In this document: positions 33,385 to 41,322 of the stretch, piece after piece | How positions within the stretch are numbered: position 1 is the stretch's first letter | How the letters are laid out: every line of letters begins with the position of its first letter | DNA from: Bacillus thuringiensis | GTDB taxonomy: Bacteria > Bacillota > Bacilli > Bacillales > Bacillaceae_G | Reading direction: 5' to 3' | Assembly: GCF_001182785.1 (NCBI RefSeq) | Contig: NZ_CP012099.1 | Location: 426,501 to 490,500, forward strand | DNA length: 64,000 bases | Notes under the pieces: model-generated | What the model was told of the DNA's origin: nothing | Seen by the model: only the letters and a program-made list of their open reading frames with translations | Databases searched by the model: none | Made by a program: the position numbers and the translations under genes

Positions 33385-33921
33385 ATGATGCAAAAGAAAA
33401 AACGTTGGCGTGAATTCTTTGGAACTATTGCAATTGCATGTTTATTGGTGTTTTTGGCGAAAATTTTTGTGTTCTTTCCTACGACTGTAAAAGGAGCATC
33501 CATGAGACCAACGTTGCAAGATGGAGATAAGGTGATTGTTAACAAGTTAGCAAAACAATTTGAAAGCTATGGGAGAGAAGACATTATTGTTGTGAAAACA
33601 GATAATTTTTATGTCAAAAGAGTGATTGGATTGCCAGGGGATATTATTGAGATGAGAAATGATCAACTATATGTGAATTCTGAAGAGAAAGATGAAGAGT
33701 ATTTGGATAGTAATAAAAAACAAGCAGAAAAAAAACTTCTGAATTTAACAGAGGACTTTGGACCGATTACAGTTCCTAAAAATAAGATTTTTGTTATGGG
33801 AGATAATCGCTTAATAAGTAAAGATAGTAGAAATGGTTTAGGTTTTATTGATAGAGAAGATGTGTTAGGAAAGTTAGCAGGCATTTATTATCCGTTTGAA
33901 CATATGAAAATAATAAAGTGA
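33385..33921 (+). CDS. sip: Signal peptidase I
   Basis: This 178-residue type I signal peptidase has one N-terminal membrane anchor (about 12-32) and an extracellular catalytic domain. Box B GASMRPTL places the nucleophile at S39, box D VKRVIGLPGD places the general base lysine at about K78, and the GDNR...DSRNGLG box E is present. It cleaves signal peptides of exported proteins, such as those encoded here. Start 33385 or the adjacent ATG at 33388 are equivalent. The Bacillus genome normally holds several sip genes; the closest is SipS/SipT-like. Confidence 0.92.
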   Translation: MMQKKKRWREFFGTIAIACLLVFLAKIFVFFPTTVKGASMRPTLQDGDKVIVNKLAKQFESYGREDIIVVKTDNFYVKRVIGLPGDIIEMRNDQLYVNSEEKDEEYLDSNKKQAEKKLLNLTEDFGPITVPKNKIFVMGDNRLISKDSRNGLGFIDREDVLGKLAGIYYPFEHMKIIK

Positions 33922-33923
33922 AA

Positions 33924-33957
33924 AAACCAAGCAAATTTTAGTTTGCTTGGTTTTTTT
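33924..33957. terminator. Bidirectional terminator after the signal peptidase gene
   Basis: AAAAAACCAAGCAAA and TTTGCTTGGTTTTTT form a 15-bp stem shared by the two converging genes. Confidence 0.88.
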
Positions 33958-33958
33958 G

Positions 33959-36721
33959 TTAAACAGTAGGAGATTCGTTAGATACAAAGATATCTTCATG
34001 TTTCTTTGTAGTACTTAAAACGAATTTATGTTGTAGCAATTGTAGTTTAAATAACGCTAAAGGATCATGATATGTTTCTGGATTGCTTCTTAGCGTTGCT
34101 AATGTTTGTTCATCTTCCTGTATCTCAAGTTGAGCTGCATCCACATTTTGTTTCAATATGCTAAGTGGATCTTTAAAGAACATCATGATATCACGTTCTA
34201 ATGCCCCTTCAAATACTTCAAATTGTAGGAAGAATTGTTTTGAAATTGTGTGAGCAATTTCTGTATAGTCTTCTGTTTCAATGTATTGTTTATATTTGTT
34301 GGCGAGCATAGATTGGTTTTTTTGCATATTACCAAATAATTTCCCGGCACTTTTTAAGAAAAACTGTGTCGGTGTAAAGCGCAATAAAATATTGATGTTC
34401 GTTACTGTAATTCGATTTGTCATTCGTACAACATCTCGATTCCAATCATCTAATAATTTGAAATCGCAAGGAAGTTTCATACGTTCTTCTTTATATAATT
34501 TATTAAATGTTTCACTCATTTCATCTAAATAAGCTTGAGCTTGAATAAATTCATTATGTGCTGTTTCAATCCATTCTTGAATAGACCCAGTAAATTTAGG
34601 AAGAAGTACCTGTTGTACATGCTTTTGAACTCGTTCATTCATTGCAGCATTTAATTCTTCATGAACTAGTTTGAAATCACTATCTTCTTGAACAAGATCA
34701 GAGCAACTCTGTAATAATTCAGGAATTTGAGAATGTATATCTCGTGTAATTTCTTCTTTCGTTAAAAGATAGGATTCGGTAATAGAGCGAATTTTATCTT
34801 TTTCAAGAGCAGTAAGGTTATTAATAAATCCAGTAAGTTTCACTGAGATGTGTTTATTCCAGCGTACGGATTTTACTAATGTATTTTCTAATTCCACACG
34901 TTCATTTATTAGATAAGCAATTGTTTTTTGCGTAAACCATATTAGCTTTTCTATACGTTCTTTTTCTATGTCGCGTTTTGCAAGATTAGAGAGAATAGAT
35001 TCTGTTACATCTCCAAGTTGCTGGCTACTCTCTTGCGAAGGAGAGTATGGGAAGAATTGTGCATCTGGAAAATGTACTTTAAGCTTACTAATTAGTTTTT
35101 CATTAGTAGTCGTATTATTTGTATGTAATACGAAGTGAATTTGTAAGTTTGGTACTTGTTCACGTAAATAAATTAACGTATCAATTTCTTCACTATGCAA
35201 TGGTGAAGAAGAATTTAATACGTAAACAAGGCTATCTGCTGTTTGTAAGTATTCAAAGTATGCATTGTTTTTATCCAATTGTCCTTGAATGGCTGGTGTA
35301 ATAAGAAATGTAAACTTATTTTTTCTTAAAAATCTACTTGGTAGCTTAATTTCTATACATTTTTTCTCAAGTTCTGACTGAGCAGATGTAGCCGTTATTT
35401 GATGGGATTCATCAAGGTTAGGGATATTACGTATATCTAACTCGGTAAATTCTGTTATTTCAGTTTGACTAGCGTCTTTAAATAGAATAGGAGTTGTTAA
35501 AGTTTCAGTTAAGATGTTCTCTCCTAATATTGAATTGACAAATGACGTTTTATCATAGTCACTAGTTCCAGCTATTAGTAGTGGTGTGACATTTAAATCA
35601 CATAGTTCATGGACGAGTAGCGTAAATTGATGACTTAAATCTACATCATTTTTCTCAGCCCACACAGCGATTGTTTCGAATAAATGAGAAACTGTTTCCA
35701 TATTTACATCTGCTTCAGCTGATGTATTAGAAAGTAAGGATCCAGCACTTTTTACGAGTAATGATTCTAAAGTTGTAGGTGAGACTTCATTCCATGCTAA
35801 CACTGCTGCAGAGACAACTAGAGAATCTTTTGCTTTCGTTAAACTGAACCAATTTGTTAATAGATTTGGTACAAGTCCGTTTAATTCATGCATAAAATGA
35901 TTTCCGGTAATTAATGCAAAGTATGTTTCTTGATAGCGAGTAGAAATTTCATTCCAATCGTCATTATTGTCTGTTTCAATATGCAAGAATAAATGATTAA
36001 TACTTTGAATCCAAGGAAGGTATAAGGATTCATGTTGGTAGCTATTCCAAAGAGCAATAACAAGTTCTTTAAACTGAGCTTGATCAACAGCATATAGAGC
36101 TTTTAAAGACTCATAGAAATATTCAGGCTTAATATTTCTAGTAAATCCTTTGTTTATGTAATTTATTAACGTATCAAACCAGTGTAAAGATTGTGTTCGA
36201 ATACCTTCTTGAACAGCTAGTTCGATAGCATTGTTCCAATCTTCTTGTTTTTCATAGAAAGAACGTGCAATTGCAGTAATATTTGGGTAATCCGGTTGGA
36301 ATGCAACAGCTTCACTAATCGTCTTAAAAGCAAGTCCTAAACGATCTTGTTCGATATAAAGAGAAAGAAGTTGTAATGAAACCTCCATCGTAAGAGTTGT
36401 ATCTTCTGTTTGAATAGATTGATAAATTTCTTCTGCCTTTGGTAAGAATCCTAGTTCAAAATAAGCATCTGCAATATTTTTTGTTGCCCAAAGTGCAAGA
36501 GCATTATTAACTTTTTCCCATTTAAATATAGCTGCTTCAAAATCTTTATTTTGATAATAAAATTCACCTTGAGCAAATCGAATATTAGAAATGTTGGAGA
36601 ATTCATTTTTAGATTCATTTATATATGCTTCACCGAGTACTTCCGATGCAGGAGTAGAAGTTTCTTCTGTTAAAAATGTTTTATAGTAAACTTTTTGAAT
36701 AAATTGATTTTCAATGGTCAT
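33959..36721 (-). CDS. TPR protein fused to a degenerate dynamin-like NTPase domain
   Basis: This 920-residue cytoplasmic protein has helical TPR-type repeats over about residues 40-230 (FAQGEFYYQNKDFEAAIFKW, AYFELGFLPKAEEIYQ, ALLxLYIEQDRLGLAF style). A P-loop NTPase-like domain starts near residue 380 with IAGTSDYDKTSFVNSILGEN. The order and spacing are those of dynamin-type GTPases (ADSLVYVLNSSSPLHSEEID after the switch region). But the Walker A glycine-lysine is altered (DYDKTS for GxGKS), the DTPG motif reads ITPAIQG, and no NKxD is seen. A long helical C-terminal stalk (about 620-900) follows. It may have lost GTP hydrolysis. Function unknown. Confidence 0.75.
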   Translation of the reverse strand: MTIENQFIQKVYYKTFLTEETSTPASEVLGEAYINESKNEFSNISNIRFAQGEFYYQNKDFEAAIFKWEKVNNALALWATKNIADAYFELGFLPKAEEIYQSIQTEDTTLTMEVSLQLLSLYIEQDRLGLAFKTISEAVAFQPDYPNITAIARSFYEKQEDWNNAIELAVQEGIRTQSLHWFDTLINYINKGFTRNIKPEYFYESLKALYAVDQAQFKELVIALWNSYQHESLYLPWIQSINHLFLHIETDNNDDWNEISTRYQETYFALITGNHFMHELNGLVPNLLTNWFSLTKAKDSLVVSAAVLAWNEVSPTTLESLLVKSAGSLLSNTSAEADVNMETVSHLFETIAVWAEKNDVDLSHQFTLLVHELCDLNVTPLLIAGTSDYDKTSFVNSILGENILTETLTTPILFKDASQTEITEFTELDIRNIPNLDESHQITATSAQSELEKKCIEIKLPSRFLRKNKFTFLITPAIQGQLDKNNAYFEYLQTADSLVYVLNSSSPLHSEEIDTLIYLREQVPNLQIHFVLHTNNTTTNEKLISKLKVHFPDAQFFPYSPSQESSQQLGDVTESILSNLAKRDIEKERIEKLIWFTQKTIAYLINERVELENTLVKSVRWNKHISVKLTGFINNLTALEKDKIRSITESYLLTKEEITRDIHSQIPELLQSCSDLVQEDSDFKLVHEELNAAMNERVQKHVQQVLLPKFTGSIQEWIETAHNEFIQAQAYLDEMSETFNKLYKEERMKLPCDFKLLDDWNRDVVRMTNRITVTNINILLRFTPTQFFLKSAGKLFGNMQKNQSMLANKYKQYIETEDYTEIAHTISKQFFLQFEVFEGALERDIMMFFKDPLSILKQNVDAAQLEIQEDEQTLATLRSNPETYHDPLALFKLQLLQHKFVLSTTKKHEDIFVSNESPTV

Positions 36722-37208
36722 GTTCGTTCCCCCCTGTATAATTTAGAAAAATGATGTTGTATGTAAAAGGGTTCATGTTCTTTTAATAGGTAGAAGTTGT
36801 ATTATATAGACCAAACTATGTTTTTGCTAGATATATCATTTTTCTTGAGAGTTAAACCGTTGCGAAAAGTAACTTTCCTTTATTGTAACAAAAAAACACG
36901 CATGTGAATTTTTATTTTTTATCAGGACATTTGCAGGCAGTAAGAATCTAATCTCAAAATTAGTGAATGTAAGTGAATTATGTTGGAGGCGAGATACCTG
37001 TAGAAGCCTGATTGAAGTAAGCTAATAATCAGTAGAGGATGAAGAAAACCCACGCGGATTGAAGTTTAATTTTATCTCTGTTAAAGGAACGAATAGAAGT
37101 AGAGTTCATTATAAAAACAATGTATAGTGAATATGTATACCATGTTTGCCTTAAAGATAGAACGGGTACAATGTGGAATAACGATCGTGCATAGGATGTG
37201 TCTTCCGA
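36722..37208. other. Gene-free stretch upstream of the DedA gene
   Basis: There is no ORF with an RBS. The left part is the leader of the leftward TPR gene. The part from about 36925 to 37075 has a base composition and phrase structure unlike its surroundings, ending AAAACCCACGCGGATTGAAG. This recalls the right end of IS200/IS605-type (TnpB) elements. The expected 3' arm of the terminal hairpin is missing, so if correct it is a truncated remnant. Confidence 0.35.
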
Positions 37209-37802
37209 ATGGAACAACATATTGGCGAGTTAATCGCGCATTATGGGTATTTTGGAATTGTTATAGCCTTGGCTGGTGGGATTGTCGGATTACCGATACC
37301 AGACGAGTTTTTATTGACCTTTGTTGGTTATAATGTTTCAAAAGGAGTTATGTCAGGAACCGCTGCTTTTTTAAGTGGGATGGCTGGTGCGATGTTAGGG
37401 ATTACGTTAAGCTACATATTAGGTTTAAAACTTGGGCTCCCTGTTTTAAAGAAATATGGGCCGAAAATTAGAATTAAAGAACATCACATTGAAAAAACAC
37501 ATATTTTATTTGAAAAATATGGGCCATTTCTTTTAATGATTGGTTATTTTATACCGGGAGTACGTCATTTAACAGCATATTTTGCTGGGGTATCAAATTT
37601 GACACTTTGGCGTTTTTGTTTGTACGCTTACGGTGGTGCGCTCATTTGGATAAGTGTTTTTATTGGGCTTGGCTGGAAGTTAGGCGAGAAGTGGCGCTTC
37701 GTTGAGTATAGTTTACATCATTATGGAATATGGATTTTATTAATTTCAGCAGTTGTTACATGTGTTGTATGGTTTTATATAAAGAAAAAGAAAAACCGCT
37801 AA
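37209..37802 (+). CDS. DedA-family membrane protein
   Basis: This 197-residue protein has about five membrane segments and belongs to the DedA/SNARE-associated (VTT) family. The re-entrant loop motif GLPIPDEFLLTFVGY (near residue 27) and the conserved FGxF/RxxPGxR equivalent YFIPGVRHLTAYFAG (near 118) are present. DedA proteins recycle lipid carriers such as undecaprenyl phosphate or phospholipids across the membrane (recent family knowledge). AGGATGTG is a modest RBS nine bases upstream. Confidence 0.85.
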   Translation: MEQHIGELIAHYGYFGIVIALAGGIVGLPIPDEFLLTFVGYNVSKGVMSGTAAFLSGMAGAMLGITLSYILGLKLGLPVLKKYGPKIRIKEHHIEKTHILFEKYGPFLLMIGYFIPGVRHLTAYFAGVSNLTLWRFCLYAYGGALIWISVFIGLGWKLGEKWRFVEYSLHHYGIWILLISAVVTCVVWFYIKKKKNR

Positions 37803-37816
37803 TAGCGGTTTTTTTA
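37791..37816. terminator. Bidirectional terminator between DedA and EamA genes
   Basis: AAAAACCGCT and AGCGGTTTTT pair around AAT and overlap both gene ends. Confidence 0.8.
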
Positions 37817-38242
37817 GCTGAAAGCAATAAATAATACACCAGCTGTAATAAAGACTACACCAACGCCGGTCATAAAGTTTAACTTTTCACCGAGTATAAT
37901 CATAGCGAGAATGATAGAAAATACGACGCTTAATTTATCGACAGGAGCTACTTGTGAAACCTTTCCTGTTTTGAGGGCAAGAAAATAAAATAGCCATGAC
38001 GAAGCACCTGCAATCCCACTTAATGTGATAAATAGCAGTGCTTTTTTATTTAGCAGTACGTCGCCGATATTTTGAAATTTACCTTGTATGATAATAACGC
38101 CTATCATAAATAATGCCATAATAATAGATCGAATTGTTGTTGCAACGTTTGCATCGATTCCGTCTAAACCAAACTTTCCAAAAATCGATACAAGGGCAGC
38201 AGCAATTGCTGATAATAGTGCAAATAAGAGCCACGAACTCAT
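37814..38242 (-). CDS. Half-size EamA (DMT) membrane protein, probably Fur-regulated
   Basis: This 142-residue protein carries a single EamA domain with five hydrophobic helices and ends with the typical VVFSIILAMIILGEKLNFMTGVGVVFITAG. Full-size DMT transporters have two copies, so this one should work as a dimer like small multidrug-resistance proteins. GGAGGAATTTTACT precedes the ATG at 38242. Its promoter contains a Fur-box-like palindrome, suggesting expression in iron limitation. Siderophore or metal-chelate export is one possibility, not shown. Confidence 0.8.
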   Translation of the reverse strand: MSSWLLFALLSAIAAALVSIFGKFGLDGIDANVATTIRSIIMALFMIGVIIIQGKFQNIGDVLLNKKALLFITLSGIAGASSWLFYFLALKTGKVSQVAPVDKLSVVFSIILAMIILGEKLNFMTGVGVVFITAGVLFIAFS

Positions 38243-38270
38243 AGTAAAATTCCTCCAATCTTACAGTATT

Positions 38271-38295
38271 ATACATGAAAATGATTCTCATGTAT
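38271..38295 (-). promoter_or_regulatory. Fur-box-like operator inside the half-EamA promoter
   Basis: TGAAAATGATTCTCA (38276-38290) matches the Bacillus Fur consensus TGATAATNATTATCA at 13 of 15 positions. It lies within a wider inverted repeat ATACATGA / TCATGTAT. On the minus strand a TATAAT follows it directly, so a bound repressor would sit between -35 and -10. Confidence 0.7.
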
Positions 38296-38348
38296 AAAGT
38301 TGAAGCAATTGAGATTTATAGGAAGCACGACTTCAACTTAACTTCTTG

Positions 38349-38373
38349 CTCCACCTGAATTTTAAGGTGGGAG
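38349..38373. repeat. Hairpin of unknown origin
   Basis: CTCCACCT and AGGTGGGAG pair with a single bulge, within a stretch (about 38325-38400) that is richer in GC than its surroundings. It may be a remnant of a repeat element. Confidence 0.35.
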
Positions 38374-38407
38374 TTTTAACGTCCGCAAATAGTGGGCTAA
38401 ATAACGA

Positions 38408-38450
38408 AATAATCCCCACCTTATATTTTTTATAAGGTGGGGATTATTAT
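38408..38450 (-). terminator. Terminator of the 48-residue BH0509-like gene
   Basis: An 18-bp perfect stem (AATAATCCCCACCTTATA and its complement) around five T, immediately beyond the small gene's stop. Confidence 0.8.
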
Positions 38451-38451
38451 A

Positions 38452-38598
38452 CTACTCTGCAATTTCCTCATATAAAAAGTACGTTACATTATAAATATGT
38501 TCTACTTCATCGTCTGTCATAAACAGTAATTCGTCACGCTCAATCCCTTTTTTCTTTTCAATAAACTCAATCATGTTTTTGCGTTCTTCTCTCTTCAT
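38452..38598 (-). CDS. 48-residue BH0509-type small protein
   Basis: Read leftward from ATG at 38598 behind GGAGAAATAAAATTG, it gives MKREERKNMIEFIEKKKGIE and then RDELLFMTDDEVEHIYNVTY, ending FLYEEIAE. The pattern of a short basic-acidic helix pair matches the small BH0509 family found across Bacillus (recalled). No function is known. A strong terminator follows it. Confidence 0.7.
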   Translation of the reverse strand: MKREERKNMIEFIEKKKGIERDELLFMTDDEVEHIYNVTYFLYEEIAE

Positions 38599-38718
38599 CA
38601 ATTTTATTTCTCCTCTCAATCTGTTTTAATACAGTTTATTTAAGTTACTGCTATTATATAACAGAATCTTTAGAAAGTTCCACCTATTTTATTGTTTTTT
38701 TCAAAAGAACTTTTCGAC

Positions 38719-38756
38719 AAAACAAGCCCACCTAAAGGGGGGCTTGTTTTATTTTA
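38719..38756. terminator. Terminator beside the PNPOx-like gene
   Basis: AAAACAAGCCCaCCT pairs with AGGgGGGCTTGTTTT. It is T-rich in both directions. Confidence 0.8.
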
Positions 38757-39170
38757 TAGTCGTAAAAACTCAGGCTCCGTCGTACCGGCACCATCGATGT
38801 AATAAATTGTGTCGGGATTGATTTTTATCAATACGTAATTAGGGTCTTCAGGACCGAGTAACCAACGTTTTAAGCTATTATTCCAAAACTTATTTTTTAA
38901 TGTCGAGTCTTCCTCGATTGAAGCTAACCCTTCAACTTCAATATAATCTTCATCTAATTTTTTACCTTCTCGTCCGAGTAATACATGGACATTAGGATTG
39001 TTTTCAATATCTGTTATCTTTTTTGATTTCCGATCTGTTGCAATATATAACACAAAATCTTCGTGGAAAAACATCATAAAGGCACTATGAGGTTTGTTTT
39101 CACGTACAGTAGATAATACACCAGTTCGTTGACCGCATATAATAGTTTCAATTTTTTCTTTTAAATGCAT
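38754..39170 (-). CDS. Pyridoxamine-5'-phosphate-oxidase-like flavin protein (general stress protein 26 type)
   Basis: This 138-residue split-barrel protein has GVLSTVRENKPHSAFMMFFH near residue 17, LYIATDRKSKKITDIENNP near 42 and VEGLASIEED. These are typical of FMN/F420-binding PNPOx-like proteins such as B. subtilis YdaG. It most likely binds FMN; the substrate is unknown. The start ATG at 39170 is followed by HLKEKIE. No strong RBS is visible, but AAAAGAGGC lies close upstream. Confidence 0.8.
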   Translation of the reverse strand: MHLKEKIETIICGQRTGVLSTVRENKPHSAFMMFFHEDFVLYIATDRKSKKITDIENNPNVHVLLGREGKKLDEDYIEVEGLASIEEDSTLKNKFWNNSLKRWLLGPEDPNYVLIKINPDTIYYIDGAGTTEPEFLRL

Positions 39171-39329
39171 GCTTTTAGCCTCTTTTCATACTTTGTAGTT
39201 TTCTTCGTCTAAATAAGAATGAAGTATCTTTCATACTCTTTTCATCAACATGATTTTTTAAACGTAATTGTGATGAAATCGGACAAGTTAGGAGAAGAAT
39301 AATAATAATATTGAGGAGAAATACATACG

Positions 39330-39341
39330 ATGGAAGGATGA
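39330..39341 (+). promoter_or_regulatory. Three-codon upstream ORF coupled to chaA
   Basis: ATG GAA GGA TGA has a good RBS (GAGGAGAAATACATACG). Its stop overlaps an in-frame chaA ATG at 39338 (ATGA). Translation of chaA may be coupled to this mini-ORF. Confidence 0.4.
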
Positions 39342-39346
39342 AAAGC

Positions 39347-40402
39347 ATGTTTAATAAAATATTTCTTATAGTAGCGCTTATAGGTGTACCACTGTCTGTA
39401 CTTGGAAAAACACTTCATTGGCCAGAAACAATTATGTTCGCTGTGTATTGTATTACGATTATCGCATTGGCTGGTTTTATGGGGAGAGCAACAGAGAGTT
39501 TAGCAATTGTTTCTGGTCCTAGAATAGGTGGATTATTAAATGCTACTTTCGGTAATGCTGTTGAACTTATCATTTCAATTTTTGCACTTCAAGCAGGGTT
39601 AATTGAAGTGGTGTTAGCTTCTTTAACGGGTTCGGTACTTGGAAATTTATTATTAGTAGGAGGACTATCCTTCTTTGTAGGAGGACTTAAATATAAAAGG
39701 CAAAGCTTTAACGTTTACGATGCAAGGCATAATTCAGCTTTATTAATATTTGCTGTTGTCGTGGCCTTTGTTATTCCAGAGATTTTTTCAATGAAGATGG
39801 ACGCTGGCAAGACGTATCAATTAAGTATAGGTGTTTCTATTATTATGATTATCATGTACATTGCTGCATTACTATTTAAGTTAGTTACACACCGTGGTGT
39901 ATATCAACACAAAAGTGACGAAGTAGCGCATGAAGAAGAGCCAGAGTGGTCGAAAGGGAAGGCACTCCTTATTTTAGCGATAGCAACACTGGCGGTAGCT
40001 TATGTATCAGAGGCGCTCGTGCATACTTTTGAAACTGTTGCAAAATCATTTGGTTGGTCAGAGTTATTTATAGGGGTTATTATCGTTGCAATTGTTGGAA
40101 ATGCAGCGGAACATGCATCTGCAATTATTATGGCTTATAAAAATAAAGTAAATATTGCAGTCGAAATTGCAATAGGGTCTACATTACAAATCGCCATGTT
40201 TGTTGCTCCTGTATTAGTATTGCTATCTATGTTCTTCGCGCAGAGGATGCCTTTAGTATTTACCATACCAGAACTTGTGTCTATGATTACAGCCGTTTTC
40301 TTAACGATTGCGATTTCCAATGATGGAGATACAAACTGGTTTGAAGGCGGCACTTTACTAGCGGCGTATGTCATTATGGGAATTGGTTTTTATTTATTAT
40401 GA
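39347..40402 (+). CDS. chaA: Ca2+/H+ antiporter ChaA (YfkE)
   Basis: This 351-residue membrane protein has about 11 helices and belongs to the CaCA cation exchanger superfamily. The two alpha-repeats are visible: GGLLNATFGNAVELIISIFA near residue 62 and GNAAEHASAIIMAYKNKVN near 250, each with the conserved N-A-x-E ion ligands. It extrudes calcium in exchange for protons. Start 39347 gives the same length as B. subtilis YfkE and has GGAAGG nine bases upstream; ATG 39338 is an alternative. It precedes yfkD as in B. subtilis. Confidence 0.9.
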   Translation: MFNKIFLIVALIGVPLSVLGKTLHWPETIMFAVYCITIIALAGFMGRATESLAIVSGPRIGGLLNATFGNAVELIISIFALQAGLIEVVLASLTGSVLGNLLLVGGLSFFVGGLKYKRQSFNVYDARHNSALLIFAVVVAFVIPEIFSMKMDAGKTYQLSIGVSIIMIIMYIAALLFKLVTHRGVYQHKSDEVAHEEEPEWSKGKALLILAIATLAVAYVSEALVHTFETVAKSFGWSELFIGVIIVAIVGNAAEHASAIIMAYKNKVNIAVEIAIGSTLQIAMFVAPVLVLLSMFFAQRMPLVFTIPELVSMITAVFLTIAISNDGDTNWFEGGTLLAAYVIMGIGFYLL

Positions 40403-40483
40403 AAAATAGGCATAACAATTGTGCTCAGAGAAAACAATAAATGAAGTAGTATATATACCTTTACATAGGAAGGAGCCAGACAG

Positions 40484-41281
40484 GTGAAACGAGTATACAG
40501 CATATGTCTTTCAACTATGGTCTCGTTTATTTTATTATTTCCTAACATGAGTTTTGCAAAGACAACAGTAGGAACAAAAATGCCTTCATCTGTTTTAAAT
40601 ATTTCAAAAGACAATACATTCCCAAATGATGCGCAAGATTTGCCACGTTTACAGCCGAGTAAGTTTGCTCAAGAACTATTGAAAACAGCTAATATTAAAA
40701 TTGAAAATCCAGACTTAATTCGGATGTTTAATGAAACGACAATTTCAAATGCGCCGCTTGCAGTAGGGTATCGGGCAAAAATTTATTTAGGTCAATGGGC
40801 TTTACATTATGAATCAGTAGACACATCGATTAATTGGGAATATAAACAAGTGAATCGAAATGTGTATGATAATCGCGGAGGAGACCGTTTGTATCCACTT
40901 CGCTATAAGCAAGAAACACAAAAGACGGTTGAAGGCGATTTAACAGCAGATATGAAAGATGCTGCAGATGTGAAAAAAATGATGCTTCTCAAAGCGCTTG
41001 AAAAAGTACAATTGCCCCTTTCGTTTAAAACAACTATTGGTTATGGTACTGGACATGAGCGTGTGTATAATATTAGTCCGAGTCAACTCGGATATTTATA
41101 CGCTTATACACCAGCAGTAAATGAAAAGGGAAAAGTAACATTTGGAGAAGTGTATCTTGTATTAAAGGGAAATCAAAAAAGACTTGTTGTGAAAAATATT
41201 ACTTCTCAAGGAATTGGAGCGGCGATTCCAATTCATGATCATTTATTTTTTAAATTCATTTCTTCTTCCCACTCGCAATAA
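40484..41281 (+). CDS. yfkD: YfkD-like secreted protein
   Basis: This 265-residue protein has a signal peptide (residues 1-25, ending SFA) and a soluble remainder. The stretch APLAVGYRAKIYLGQWALHYES with the following NWEYKQVNRNVYDNRGG is typical of the YfkD family. The gene follows chaA by 80 bases and keeps the B. subtilis order. GTG-type start follows AGGAGCC. Function unknown; it ends in a bidirectional terminator. Confidence 0.88.
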   Translation: MKRVYSICLSTMVSFILLFPNMSFAKTTVGTKMPSSVLNISKDNTFPNDAQDLPRLQPSKFAQELLKTANIKIENPDLIRMFNETTISNAPLAVGYRAKIYLGQWALHYESVDTSINWEYKQVNRNVYDNRGGDRLYPLRYKQETQKTVEGDLTADMKDAADVKKMMLLKALEKVQLPLSFKTTIGYGTGHERVYNISPSQLGYLYAYTPAVNEKGKVTFGEVYLVLKGNQKRLVVKNITSQGIGAAIPIHDHLFFKFISSSHSQ

Positions 41282-41282
41282 C

Positions 41283-41322
41283 ATAAAAAAACGTCAGCTT
41301 ATAAGCTGACGTTTTTTTATAA
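41283..41322. terminator. Bidirectional terminator between yfkD and yfkAB
   Basis: AAAAAAACGTCAGCTTA and TAAGCTGACGTTTTTTT form a near-perfect palindromic stem. Confidence 0.9.

Noticed and set aside
36722..37208. Short ORFs on both strands upstream of DedA
   Set aside because: None has an RBS or protein-like composition. They are best seen as shadows or decayed sequence.
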